64,000 nucleotides of DNA from Eumeta japonica (taxonomy: Eukaryota; Arthropoda; Insecta; Lepidoptera; Psychidae), in contig BGZK01000714.1 in assembly GCA_005406025.1 (NCBI GenBank), positions 1-64,000 of the forward strand, given 5' to 3'. Positions within the stretch are counted from its first letter, which is position 1; the number at the start of each line of letters is the position of its first letter. The position numbers and the translations under genes are program-made. Positions 11,127-24,780 of the stretch are shown here, piece by piece. The notes beneath the pieces were generated by a model. That model ran no database searches. It had not been told where the DNA came from and saw only the letters and a list, made by a program, of their open reading frames with translations.

Positions 11127-14100
11127 TTAATGATTAGCATTGTGATCCGGTGACTGGTTCAGCTCCTCGTACCTGGGCGGCAGTTCGACGTTGTTCTGCG
11201 TCTCCTCTTCGAGGGCGCCGGCCACGTTCTGGAGGTTTCCATTGACGTCGCCCGAGCTCGGACACGGGGGCGTGTCTTCTGAGTCGTTCAGATTCTCCCT
11301 GCTGAGGTACTCGGGGGGCGGGCCGAAAATCTTCGCTGGCGCCGTCGTCATCGCTTCCGAATAGGGAGGTGGGGCGGTGACCCTACCCACCAGGGAGTTG
11401 GCCAGCGCGGCGGGGTAGTTTTCGAAGCTGGCGCCCAATAACCTTATAGTTCTCCCGTTCAGCGTGTAGGTCTCGTGGGAGTTGAGCCTCACAAACTCCA
11501 ATTCGTCTATGTCTATCTCCGACACGTTGGGAGTGTCCGGTCTCCTGCCCAATTCCGAAGAAGACCTTCGTCTCCCGATCCTGGGGAAGCTCAATTGGAA
11601 CCGCCCGACCTGAAGGGTCAGCGATCTTCGCGGGACCCTGTCCGGTGGTGAGTTGCAGCGATTGAGGATCCTTTCCAAAGGCGTCAGTTGACCTCTTATC
11701 ATACCGCAGTTGAGATCCCTCCCGCAGGCGGCCGCTTCGGGATTTCCGAAATAGAATTCTCCGGGATTCAGATCGCACAAGTTGGAACTGCGGCCGGCTC
11801 GCGTGGGGGATCCGCCGCTGAGAGGCGAGCCGGTGCGGACGTCGCGCATTTCCACATCACAACATTGCGTTGGTACCTGTCCAAAATATGCAATATAATG
11901 TTTATGTATGTAACTTGCATGTATTACTCTCTGGTACTCAAACCCATACAATCTTTCATCGTAACTTTATGTCTTGAATTTTAAAACTCGTAAATTGGCA
12001 AGAAATATATAATGAAATGTTTTCTAACTTTATTCAAATAAAGTGGTATAGGATACATAATACCTTATCTTTCACGAAATACTGATTTCTACACAATATT
12101 GCTATATAATTAATAAACAATATTAATGATATAGGAGCTACAATAATTTTAAGACACTAATAACAATGTTGTGTAATCATACCTGAGACATACCAGTACA
12201 CCATCGTTATAAGTTGTAAGTGTGCGGGGGAATTCGAGAGCCCACAATCTTGGGTTGCAACCAATTTCTCTTACGCATGGAGTCTCACCTGTCTATATCT
12301 AGCATTGAAAATGACATCAGCCAATCGACCGAGCCCGAAACTAGTGGGGCGGACGGCTGTACTGGTTGCGGTGGTGGTATCTTCGACGACGTCACACGAA
12401 GTGGACGGATCCCGCGATCCCATACCCACCCCTGTGGCCTGCGTCTAGACAAAACAGAGACAGTTAAGTTCAGAGAAAAAAATATATTTCTTATATGCAG
12501 TTCAATTATAATATTAGATTTGTATTGAACTATTTGAATATTGAACCCTATTTGAACTATCTTGCTACTCATGCCACCCTTATAACGTCAAAGGGTATCA
12601 ATAATTTATTGATAACATTTCTAAAAATTTAAAACATTTTCAATAGAAATCACATTCTAAGTATGAAATGAATTCGTAACAACTTCAAATCATTGTTCTT
12701 ATACTTGTATGGTGCCGCTACCATGATAATGGTACAAAACTGACCTCGGATACGCGTCCACAATGTGATGGAGAATTTTCAGCAGATGACGGGCTGGGAT
12801 CTTGTCCGCGCTGAGAAGCGGCCACGGCACGCGCCTCCTGTTCCAGGAGACGGGATGCCTCATAGCACGGCGGGAAGCGGTGAGTCTGCAAACATTATTG
12901 CTTACTTTGAGGTAATACGCCTTCGTTGTTATCGCCGAGCCAGGTTTTTATCGTCCTACCCTCCCACAATATTTTTAATTTAGGACGAGATGCTCGGACC
13001 TTGTACCCACCATGCTGCTCTGGTGCAGTAAGTAATTTAATTTAACTTAAATTAAAAACTCGTTGGTAAACGGATGAGTGTTTGCTTGGTAACAAAATTG
13101 TAATTGGTGAACTGAGCATTTACACAAATAAGGGGGGCTAATTTATTGATTAATAAATTAGTAAAAATTAAAAACAACATCCTTCACAAGCAATTTCTAG
13201 GTAAGTGACAAGAGCTTGGGTATTTTTCGATATGCATTAGCCATGTCAAAAAGTGATGTACTGGCAACTATGTCTTCAATAATTCTCCACCACTGGGTCA
13301 TTATACATTATACAACAATTTTATAGAAATAATAATGAAAGCACAAATATTTAAAAAACTCAAAATACAGTGGAATCTCAATAAATCGAATGTCAAGGGA
13401 AATGCAAAAAAAATCGAGTTAACGAGTTTTCGACTTAACAAGAATTTCAAGATACATATGACTGTGTCGACAAGGAACAAACATAACGTCACATCTGTGT
13501 TACTTAGAAAGTGTCATGAATGTATTCATTCATTGCACGTGTACAAGACAAAAACATTAGATTAGAAGCCCCTGAACCCGAACATTCATTTTGGAATTTA
13601 TTGCTATTATTTCGGGGAATTCCAAGTAAGACGTCATTCTATTTTGCCAATTACGACTTACAGAGTCTTCTTTTTGAAATTCGAGTTATAGAGTATGAAT
13701 ATGTATTATCAATACTTCGTAGGGAAATAACATTTTGTTCGAGTTATAAAGTCTAAATAATTCGAGATACCGCATATTTAGGGGTTCATCGGAAGGGAAT
13801 GACAATTTTTTTTGACTTACTGAGGATTTCGACTTGACGAGTTTCGAGTCATTGAGATTCCACTGTATAAATGAGCTAACATTAAAAATTTGCATAAAAA
13901 TATTTTCTTTACAATTGCAATATTGAATGAATACTTTTTTAAAAATATTTATTGAATATTACATAATAACTTAATAAACATCTTTTGACTTGAATCGATA
14001 GTCGCCTTTTATTACAGATGAATGGGGAAATTCTGAAATACAGTGATACTCTTGTCTGTTTGAATTAAATCATTCGAATAAGTGCAACTCAAATTTGATT

Positions 14101-17100
14101 TCTGCATGTAAGATACAAAATATTGCCAACCTGGGTGATGTGGAGTCCACAATGTCTCGCAGCGGCTCTCAATGCGGTACGCTTCATGTGCATCCTGCAC
14201 ACCGCAGACACCAGCAGCACTACCGCTATCATGAAGATCAATGCACACGCTGTTTGAAAACAGAGAAGATATATAAACATTTTTGATGGATCACACTTTT
14301 GTATATTCTTTATTCATTCCTTCAAGAACGTCTTGTCAAAACTGTGAAGTTTATAAATAACGCAATCAGTCATCTTAAATATCATTGGTGATGAGATTTA
14401 TAAAAAATATATGAAAGCCTAGCTCATGAAAAAGTTCCCTCTTGTTTTAATTAATATTTAAATAACTAAGTACATTATTTGAACATCTATATAGTACATT
14501 AAATTTGAAATTTAAGATGTACAAACTTGAAAGTGTGACACTGCCAGTTCATCTCCTTTTTAACTTTCCAAACTAGGGACAAATTTTATTTGAATTCCAA
14601 AAATAGTGTATACTGCCTTACATTGAATAAAAAACTCTTTTGATTGAATACAAAAATTATTTTTAAATTATTGTACTTTTAGGAGCTGATAGAAATGACT
14701 TGAAGTGTCCATTGCACAACACTTCAAATCAATATTGTAAGATACATTAACCGATAACAAAAATTAAAATAATAATATTAAGGTGAATATTTTTTTAGTT
14801 ACATATTTTTTAATTAAAAATTATGATATATGAATATGATGACAATTATTTATATTCACGATTCTGTAAATTTCTAATATTAAAATAACGATACCAGTAC
14901 ATTATTTTAAAATCAACTACATATTAATCACATTTAAATATAAGATAAGTAAAAATAATGTAATATTAAAGAATTTATTCTGACACCGAGTACATGATTT
15001 TAAGTTTTCATCATTTTTGTATAATTTTATGTGATCTTCGGCCATGTAACATTGCTTCACCTCAGAACATAAAATACCATAATACATTCACAATAAGCTC
15101 AACATCATGTCTCTTTTTACAAAATATAAGCATTTATTGAAAGACATTTTGTTTTCAAATCCAATAGGAAATAATTGTTTCTTGTCGACTATACCAAGTT
15201 GTCTAGGGCCACTTATAATGAACATTTTTTTTTTGTCAGCGGTCATCGGTTCTATGATCAATGTGGTGGTCTACTCATCGTCACCTCGACATGTCGATTT
15301 GTGAACTATGTCGGTTATTTTGCCATTTCCTAGATTTCTTCATTTCAGATTTCATCACACAATGGCACTCAGAAACTGGATTCTTTTCTCATTTGTTATT
15401 GTTGTTAAGTATATATTATAATCGAATCAAGTAGTTACCAGTAACGGTGTAAACAGTGGACTGTATGAACCCATAATCGTCGGCAGCGCGGCGTTCCTCT
15501 AACATAGGATACTCTTCAACATAACCTGAACACAATGAAACAATTCAATCGGTTAATTGGATAAGACATATATTATACAGTCTGAAAACTGAGTGGTGGT
15601 AACTTCGTTTAGTCCAAAAACTGTGTATCTGACATACCACTTTAATATGAAAAATTTTCAAAATGAGATATGTGATAAAAAAATTATTAACAATTCCAAA
15701 ACCTGAGACAATTTCATCAAAATATGTAACGTAATGAAAAAAATTGTTAATAAACAAACATCACAACTTCCCATAAAGCAACTTACCAAATTCAGTTGCG
15801 ATATACGTGTGTAGATGCTACAGGATGTGTTCAATTACACATTTGTTTGGAAGTTACGAAATAACGAAAGTTTATAAGCTAATCTTTGCACCTATTTAAC
15901 ACATGATAAATGTGTTTTCTTATTATTTCCAAGGTCGACTTAATTTACAGTTCATTTTGTTTTTAAATAAATGATTTATCATATTAATTGGTAAGAGAAA
16001 TCGTTTAGTTTTACAGTTTTTTAGAACTTGTATAAAATCACCTATCAGATTAATTGTCATAAATTGAAATACACTAATAAACGGTAAAGTTTTTAAGTTC
16101 TGTATCCAAACTAATCCTATGGCATCTGTCTGTATATCTTACCTTTAAGAGAGCTACACCGCTTGTTTCATTGTAGGTAGTCAGTTAACATTTTCACAGA
16201 GTATATGTTAAGAGATTGTCCATCAATCATGAGTTTTTATTTTGATAAAAGTAGGTCAATGAAATATCGAGTTAAAAAATATAAGCAATTTTCTAATTTC
16301 TGAGTCGTTAACATATTGCAAAAATTAGGCGAAATGCAAAATTCTTTTATGAGTGAAATTTTTTTTTCATTTTGTATGAAAAATTTAAAAAATGTATAAA
16401 ATACCTTACCTATATATGATAGGGTATAATAATGGATGACCTTTTATTATGACAGATATGATAAATAATAAAAAAGTTTTGAAAATTTTTTGTTCTACCA
16501 TAAAAATGGTATTACATATTGTCAAATTTTGTGTGATTGAAGTGAAAACTCAAAAACATAACAATTAAGGATCTTGACTGAAGAAATCAACCACACCGTA
16601 TGCACTATATACATGGATTTATGGCCCATTATGTATTTGCCTGTCTGGGTGCTTACCCTCGATGGAAGAGGGCGGAGGCACAGGCGCGTACCGGCGGTGC
16701 TCCTCGCAGCACGACGGCTGGCGGCACAGCGGCGCGTCCCCGCAACACGAGCTCTCCGGCACGCAGCGACCGTTGGAACAGTTCAATTTGTCATTGGCTG
16801 AATATAAAAACAATAAACAAATAAGTTTATAAACTTAATTTTAATAATGAAACTGCTTTCAATTGGTGTACTGCATATGACCTTCTTGTTTAATTTTGAA
16901 CTATTATAAATGTATTTTTATTAGCAACTTTATTTGTTAAATTTTTGATATTAAAATTTTGTGGTAAATATGCAATTAAATACTTAAATCCCTAATAATG
17001 CAATGTTTATAGAATAAACTATTATTAATAAATATTTATATTGAAAAAAGTATTGAATAGATTTTTTCCTAATAAAAATAATACCGGAATTGTCCTATAT

Positions 17101-20100
17101 TTCAAAAGAAGAGTGTCTGGTTTGCTATGGAATACAGGCCAACTCAATTTTCATAGTATCCATTAAAAATATCATAAACCATTAGGAAAATCAATAAAAA
17201 CATTATTATATCTTTCTTTGAAAACTATCCCATCCAGTGGTGTGATTTTTGCATTATTTTTATTTCAGTCTCTAAATGGCTATTTTATAATGTTCTTAGT
17301 AGGAATATCACAATATACATGGTGTAAATTAATTTAATATTAAGATAAATGTTATTATTTAATTTGATACCCAATTATTGATAACTTGCTAAAATAGTCA
17401 CAGCTAACCACTGTCTTCAATCAATTTTAATTCCGATCAAATAGCTTGCCACTTTTAGAAGTATGGGAAATCTCATTTGTTAATACAAATCACTCAGGCG
17501 AGAACTGCATGGCCGTTCAAATGTATGCCACAACCGACCTCTGCAAGGCTGTTCCGTGCCACAGACTTCTGGAGATTCATCTTCGCCTCCGGCGCAGTCT
17601 CGGTAGCCGTCGCATATGTAGAGGGGCAGAACGCAGGCCGCGCCGCAGGAGAAGGCACCACGAGGACACTGAGTATGCCCTATGGATCACCCGAAATTGT
17701 ACGTATGATGTGAACCTAAGTAGACTTACATGATAGTCGGTGTTTGATTAATTATTTAATATTGTAACTAAATAATTTAAAAATACTTGATAAAAATGGC
17801 CAAAAAAAATTAAAAAAGCCTGGTCTTCAATTTTTATTTTAGCTGGTATACCTGATAAAAGTTCTTTATAAACAATTTGTAATCAAATCCAGAATATTAT
17901 ATATGACACATTTCATGTTTTATTTAAACAATGTTTGAGACAGATATACGTATCGATTCTGAAGTTAAAAAAGCCCTCGCTTTAAGTTAAAATTTTAATT
18001 TGAATAAGGCGAATGATTACTGAATCGTTCACCTTGAATCGAATTCACGCCATAATGTCCCACCTAAATACATGATTAGTATCCTGTGAGGGGAAACTTG
18101 CACCGATTGACAGAGGACGTCGGCGGCGCGGAAGGCCCCGAAAGCTTTTTTTAAATTATTCGATATTGAATTGAAGTGAATTAATGACTGCTGTAATTTT
18201 TTCCTGTTTTTCAGCTTTAAAATTAGATCATTGTTTTTTAAGTCTGTTGAAATATGGATGTGAACACGTACAAAAAATATGTTATGACTATAAAAAATAT
18301 TTAATATAGAATCCAAACTCAAAACTTCTGTCACACATTTTTAAGTCACTGAGCCGTAATGTTTTTATAGAATAAGACAATTGAATTTCTCAACATCATT
18401 ACATGTGTGAATTCACACTTCATTTCAAAAGTAGGTTAATAAAAATTAAAAGTTTTTTATTTGAATAATTAAATTAAAAACAATCATAGCTATCATCAGC
18501 GACACAGGAGATCCAAACATGAGCTCTGATTGGTACGTTCGCAATATCAAACATGATTTACTTTGATGTTGCAGGAGTATTTGGCTTTCAAAAAAGCTAA
18601 CAGAAATCTTGAAAGAAACGTAAAGTTCTTGACATCCATTGCATCCAGATGGTGATTAAAACATTAATCTATTTCTTAGAAATTGCCTCTAAGAGGAGGG
18701 TTGTACAAATACATCTAATGCATATCGCATGTGCATCAAACGTAATTGCACATGCATGCAGGCATACAAACACATATAGTGACACCCTCGCCGGAACTGT
18801 CAAAATAGCTTCCTAGGACCTCAAAAGGTCGAGACTTAAGACTTGTAAGAGCCTATGTTTTTACATTTTATCTATGGAATCCAAGTAGAGAATTAATGAC
18901 ATTTTAAATTAATAATAATTAATTTAGAAAAAATGTGAACAAACCGATATCTAATAAATTGATAAATGGCAAACAAAAATATCATAAAGATATGTACTTA
19001 TGAAAATAAATAACCAAATTTCACATATTAAATTTATTTTATACCTTTATTTTGTACCAGAACAAATTTCTTGACAGAAAATGGTGGTGATGAGCAGATA
19101 AAATGTCCAGTATCATTTAACTGCAGCGATAGTAAAGTGAGATTGCTGTGTCTGCTGTGGTGGCCACCAGAAATCTTTGGTATCAAATATGATCTGTGAA
19201 TCAGATATGAAAAAGCTTATAACACTTCAAAATTCACATTGGTGTTCAATAAGAAATTTGAATTGCCCTCATAAATTGGCAATTTGATGTTAGCTTCTGT
19301 ATGAGATGTAGTACTTCCTTTTTAATAGTTTTATAACTGTAAGGTAAGGAAAAAGATTTTTCATATTGCACACAAATTTAAGATAAATTTTCATCATATT
19401 TTATTCACATTTAATTACAATACATGTAGGGCGCATTAAAAAATTCTGGAATGAACGAGAAAACATTACTATTAAGGGTCGAAATTGAATTTATGATTCC
19501 TCGAGATATTCTATTAGCATAAATGCATTTTTTTATACGAATAAGCTAATTTTGGAAACATTTATGCTACTCCTGCCTAGTGATTTCGGAAACATGTTTT
19601 TCATTTTCTTTGACAGCCTCTTCTAGTGATGAAAATCGTTAAACGCGCAGTTGGTTCTTAATTTTTGAGAACCAAAAAAATCACAAGGTGGTAGGTCGGG
19701 ACTATATGCAGGATTCCTCATAAATTCTGTTTTTCTGATAGAAAAATTTATTTGTCTGTTTGTCTTCGTCAGAACTAGCATTATCATGATTAATGGATTA
19801 CATTTTTCAACACTAGTAATAATTTTTTTCAAAATGGTTCAGATTCATTGTTTCAATAGAGAATCTCAAATGAGTAAAAAATTCATTAAATTTCTTTCAG
19901 TGAGCTTTTATAGGACCCAAGTAACCAACTTTTTTCAAATTGATCAAAACTGTTTTGTGGTCAATCCACAGCTGCTATTCAGCTATGACATAAGAACTAA
20001 TATGCTGATCTTGCTCTACTTTTTTTCAAAACGGATTAGACTATATCCTGAACAGGTCGATCAGAATGAGATTCATCTTTGACATCAAATTACTGGACCA

Positions 20101-23100
20101 AAAACATTTGAACCAGTTTTGTGGTACTCTTCCGACACTGCATTAGATCCATAAACGTCAAAATTTTTTTTTGCAGGTTTTGTCCCATTTTCCCTTTTTT
20201 GTTTTATTACTTCAAAATAAATCAAATTTCCATGTTAGATTCACTCATTTTGGTGGTCAGAAATGCAATAGAATAAAACTGGCCAAGAGCATGTCGGACC
20301 ATGCTTATTATAGGGTTCCAAAGCCATTATTACAAAGAAATTCATGTCAGATGGAAAATGTATGTTGTTATAAGTTATAAGCACTTTAATCACTTATAAC
20401 TAGATCTTTCATAAGAACTAGAACATAAGTAATGTCAGTTTTCTCGGAATATGTTTAATTTACTGTATTGCTCTTTTAGATGTTATTTTATGATTGCACA
20501 AAATAAAGTTATGACAAAAATACAATGACAACTTTAGTTTAGTAATAAAACAAAGCTTCCATTGTTAAGCGACTGAATATTGTGACAACACAAGAAGATG
20601 ACATTGGTGTTGTTTAGGTCTACTTATGCTAAGTTGGTTTATGTATTAATTTTTGTTGGGATCTACTTACAATAAAAATATATAAAACAATTCATCAAAT
20701 CCATAGTATGGTTCTAGGATCTTCAATGCCCTCACATTATTTTGTAGAGAAATGTAGTTTTTGATGATAACTTAAAAACAATATATGACCATGTTCAAAA
20801 TAATTTTCATCGAAAGTATTATTAAGCGTTACCTTCATTATTTCCTTCATCTTTTTTGGACATATGCTTTAGAAAATAGAGGGGGGACACAATTTCTGCA
20901 ACTTTTGGAGTGACTATTTCTGAGATTATTTAGAAAAGAAACCTTTAAAGTATTTTTAAAAGAACTGTCGAAATATGTGCCATTCGTTGATGACGGCTGA
21001 AAAAAATTTTTTTTCAGCTTCTGTCACAAGTATGGTGTGCCCCCCTTAGAAATATTTATTTTTGCTATTTATCAACCAAACTACTTAGCAGCTTATACAA
21101 AATACATATACTGTAAATTTCATCAATATATGTTTTGTAGTTTTAGAATAAAATGCATGTTAACATACGGATGGACATGATGAATCTATAAGGGTTCTGT
21201 TTTTACCATTTTGGCTCTGAACCCTGAAAATGACAGGACACTGCTTTTGATTTTTTTTTTTTAAATGTCATCTTCAATAAATAGATGACATTAAAACTAA
21301 CCAGATACCAATGTATCAAAACTAACCAGGAAATTTTACTAAAATTTTCACTTTTCACTTATACAATTCGAAAAACTCTTTCCCCAACTTAATATTTACA
21401 ATGTGCAATTCTACTTTTGACTGACTAATCTTGTCACAATATTACATCTAAAATCATTCTAAAAATTCAAACGCAAGTGGGCATTCTTTTTTCTGATGGA
21501 AAAAAAATGGTTATCAATAATGGAGACCTGATCTCTTCACTTTTGTATGAGAACGTAAATTAGGTATGACAGAAAAAAAATGAAAAGGTGAAATTAAATT
21601 AGAATCAATGCAGTGGAGATGTGATCTCTGCGTAATATGTACGTGATGTCAGAGAGTGGTGTGATTTGAAGGCAGATGTAGTGACTTACAGTGGAAAAAG
21701 GAATGTTGTGGTAGAGTGTGGCCATTTGGAAAACATGAATTAAAATAGACTGAAAAAACAAATCTATAGAGCGAAAGTATGTAATGGAAAGGTTGGCAAG
21801 GGTCGCCCTAGAAAATCCTATGCAAACCAAATCGGTGGCATAATAAAAAAGGGGTTGAATTTTAAGCACTCCAAATTGATGAGCTTGCACGAAAAGATTG
21901 AAGGATGTCAGTGAGGCAAGAGAGATATGCAAAGGTCGTACCATGTGAAATGTTTTGCTTACCCTCCTGAGAAATAGACTTAACTTTATATTACATGTAT
22001 AAAAACGTTTTGGAAACCACTGAACATATGGCATTTATCTCCAGAACAATGATAACAAGTGAACCGATTTCTGTTTAGTATTGATTTCTATCAGAGATTT
22101 TCCATCAGAAATGCTTAGACATGAAATTTTGTTTAATGTTTTATGAAACTTTGATCTAACATATTGTGATGATTTTCATATACTTTCATCTCGATGTTTG
22201 TTATTGGGTAATGCCAATTATAATATCATTGTAGATATATTTTTAACATTGTACCTAATGAAAAAGTAGGAGTATGTGATATGTCAGAGATCACAATAAA
22301 ATAACAAACGTACATCCTGATTCTTGTATGCTTCTTGCACAAAATTAAATTGATGCATTGTATTTGCTTAATTTATATTGTTTTGGGATACTTTTAAAAA
22401 ATATGATGTAACAAGCGATCTATGATTAACTTAATATCTTAAAAACAAAAGTAATTGATTTAATTTAATTCATAATAATTAAAATTACCTGTTGTTTTTA
22501 GGTAGATAATTCCACACATAGTCATGTTCAACATCATCTCCTAGGGTCTGGCAGGTCAGCGTGAGGTTGTCCCCAACCCTTTTCACCAATACGTCTAAGT
22601 AATCTAGGGCTCCAGGACTCGTTAGTACAAGTGAAATACCTCTGGCTCTTGCTTGGACTAAGTCTGCACAACCTAATATATAGTTTTTATTATTACAGTA
22701 TGATTATATTAATTACAATTTAATTAATATTTCCTAGATCATTTGAGTTAGAATAGCATCATTAAAATTATTCATCAGGAATGCACCCCATGCAACTAAA
22801 TGCAGTGGCTTGCATTATAAATGAAAACATAAAATAAGTTTAAACCAAATTCACATAGAGGTTTATGTACAGCGATGTTTATGGACTAATACAATAAGAA
22901 GTTTTTAGGGTCTTTCAGCATTTTTTTGCTTGATTTGGAGCAACTTCATAAGCACACAGATCAGATTAGATTAAAATTTTATCATAGAATTTCAACTGAG
23001 GAGTAAGTTTAGATTGAAAAAAAAAGTTGTCCAAAGTTCTTTGTTAAAATAATGCTAAAGCCAAATCAAAACGTTTAAAAAAACACATTCCTTGTATGAG

Positions 23101-24780
23101 GATACCAATGTTAATTTTTTATTATCTGATAGGCTATCAGCAGAAATAACACATAGACTGGCAAAGTAGGTTTAGTGATAGGATCTTCAAACCTTAAAAT
23201 CCAATGTTACTAAACACTATTTTGGCATTCAAGAACACTACAATTTCAGTTGCTCGCCTAAAAGATAGTGTTAAGTGTATAACTCTACATAAATTAGCAA
23301 ATATACAGTTATGTATGTAGCCTAAGTCCCACACACAGTTTGATATGGTTTTTAATTTTTCCATAAATCAGAAGCAAAATATAAGCTGTTTCAATTGTTA
23401 TAATAATTTTCATATGAAAAATTTTTAGGATTCAAATAATAATTATTCAAAATACCTAATAAATAGTTATTTTACTAATTTCTTAGGTTAGGCATTGCTT
23501 TAAAGTCTACAATTTACAAACACATTGCTCTTTAAAAAAAATATTTTTATTGCAGTTTAAGTGTCTATTTGTTACATATAAGACAAAAAATATTATAATA
23601 GAAATTTTTTGTTGCATCAAACTATTTGGAAATAAAAAGAAAATAATTTATGTAATCAGAAAACATTGAATTTATGTTCATCTAGAGATTTTCCTGCTTG
23701 AAATATATAAATTATGGTTATGTTGAAATTTTGACAAAGTGGCCATGAAGAAAAATAAATAGTTACACAAAACAATGTCTTGCGTTATCGTACAACAGAA
23801 TGTCTTTGATATCAAATTTAATTTCACTAAGTATTTTTGTTATGTATTGGCAATAAGTGGAAATAACAACCAAAGTAAGCTGGTGACTTGTTCTATTCTA
23901 TAGTGCATTTGTTTGGTTCAGCTCCTCTGATAAATTGGTCGATCTGCTCCATTAAATATACAAGGATTAACTACAAAATCTAATAAATGTATATTAATTC
24001 TGTGTGCAAAGACATAAATTAGGAATGTCATTGAGTACTATTCAAATACGTCCTCAGCAGTCAATCTAAGAAAATAAGAATGTTATTAGGTTAAATATAA
24101 CTTAAGGAAATAAGTAATTATAAATCCATTTACTTTAAGAAACATAATATATGAAGAAACCGTGAATAGAATTAACATATCCAATCGCTATAAGACCTCA
24201 AACAGGTCCTTGATGACAGATTCTTGGAATATATTGTAAATGAATAATATTCAAAGTATTTATAAAATAGAGTGTACAGAATTAAACCAACCCAAAAACT
24301 ATTTACCATTCGATAGGGAATCAAATCTAGATAATTTAAACAAGTTTTTACAAGCACAAGTTCTTATCAGTATAATCTATAAAATGTCAGGACTTTTATG
24401 TGAAAGTCCTTATAGTTAGTGGTAAAGGAAGAGCACTACACCAGGAAATACTGCAAACTCATTTCACAAATCAAGGTCTCATTTTGGACTTAAACTTGAA
24501 AACCAGAAAACCTTGAATTAGAAGAAATTCGAAAGTCAATAAAATGCTTATTTAAATATTATATAGAAATACGTAAACATGATTTCCAATAGATCTAGTT
24601 TAGATTTAAAATTTATTTGTTTTAATTTCAATTTTATTAATAGCATGGAGGTAAAAGACATACAAAATGTAAATATTAAATTTTAAAATTAGATCTTTAG
24701 TTACAAGACTACTTACATTTTGTGTAGCATAACATATAAATATAAGACAATAACAATGAACTGTTCTGAGAGAATCTCAT
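11127..24780 (-). CDS. Ig + LDL-receptor class A single-pass membrane protein with PPxY tail
   Basis: Eleven exons join in phase (minus): 24780-24717, 22672-22489, 19193-19045, 18144-18064, 17679-17539, 16797-16657, 15525-15439, 14249-14131, 12885-12745, 12444-12289, 11876-11127, giving 670 residues and TAA. The start has a good -3 A and an in-frame TAA 15 bases upstream. Visible parts are a signal peptide (1-21), an Ig domain with Cys62, Trp75 and LNDTGHFIC (108-116), NxT sites at 57, 100 and 109, an LDLa domain with six cysteines 164-199 and the acidic CDGYRDC/GGEDE calcium residues, a second Cys-rich LDLa-like segment (about 205-240), a membrane helix (about 284-304), and a 365-residue cytoplasmic tail with PPPY (590-593), PPEY (608-611) and PPRY (654-657). 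PPxY motifs are known ligands of WW domains in NEDD4-type ubiquitin ligases, so endocytic or ubiquitin-regulated traffic is inferred. I do not recognise a named orthologue; LDLRAD3/LRAD4-type proteins share LDLa-TM-PPxY but lack the Ig domain. The acceptor of exon 4 and the donor of exon 5 are weak (alternative exon 5 end at 17494). Confidence 0.87.
13368..13865. mobile_element. Pogo/Tc1-type MITE, copy 1, in intron 8 of the receptor gene
   Basis: The element runs from CAGTGGAATCTCAATAA to TTGAGATTCCACTG and is flanked by TA on both sides (13366-13367 and 13866-13867), as expected for the Tc1/mariner/pogo superfamily. Inside, short motifs such as TCGAGTTA and TTCGAGTT recur near both ends. 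A full-length relative lies at 42598-43092. Neither copy codes for a transposase; similar open frames in the two copies only reflect shared sequence. Confidence 0.85.
19440..20190 (-). pseudogene. mariner transposase remnant with internal deletion
   Basis: Read on the minus strand, conceptual fragments match mariner transposase in order: a DVKDE-type DNA-binding region with a DRPVQD-like stretch (about 20060), a DHKT-like and LTERNL stretch (about 19880-19990), FLKKIIT followed by EKC in place of the usual GDEKW (about 19830), then AYSPDLPPCDFF (about 19690), where the family has its third catalytic Asp context. Several stops and frameshifts are present. The region between the first and third catalytic sites is largely missing, so this is a dead deletion derivative. 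It lies in intron 2 of the receptor gene. Confidence 0.7.
20276..21226 (-). repeat. GGGTTCCG dispersed repeat, copy A (reverse orientation)
   Basis: Read on the minus strand this starts near 21226 with GGGTTCAGAGCCAAAATGG and ends near 20276 with an imperfect palindrome GAGCATG-N6-CATGCTC-like (20287-20306). It matches 44158-44914 along its length, including a CTTCTGTCAC/AAAGCTGAAAAAAA stretch and an ATTTCGACAGT-like block. It has no coding frame. It abuts the mariner remnant and lies in receptor intron 2. Confidence 0.75.

Noticed and set aside
11383..11778. 131-codon minus-strand frame and 98-codon plus-strand frame (11688-11984)
   Set aside because: Both are shadows of the last receptor exon, whose frame continues the upstream exons in phase.
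13686..13895. 69-codon frame and its relative at 42915-43100 with similar peptide
   Set aside because: The similarity arises because both lie in copies of the same MITE; the frames are not otherwise conserved or typical of a transposase.
19786..20082. 98-codon plus-strand frame
   Set aside because: It is the antisense of the mariner remnant.
21594..22034. 146-codon minus-strand frame in receptor intron 2
   Set aside because: Codon use and composition look like AT-rich random frame; no domain; inside an intron with in-phase flanking exons.
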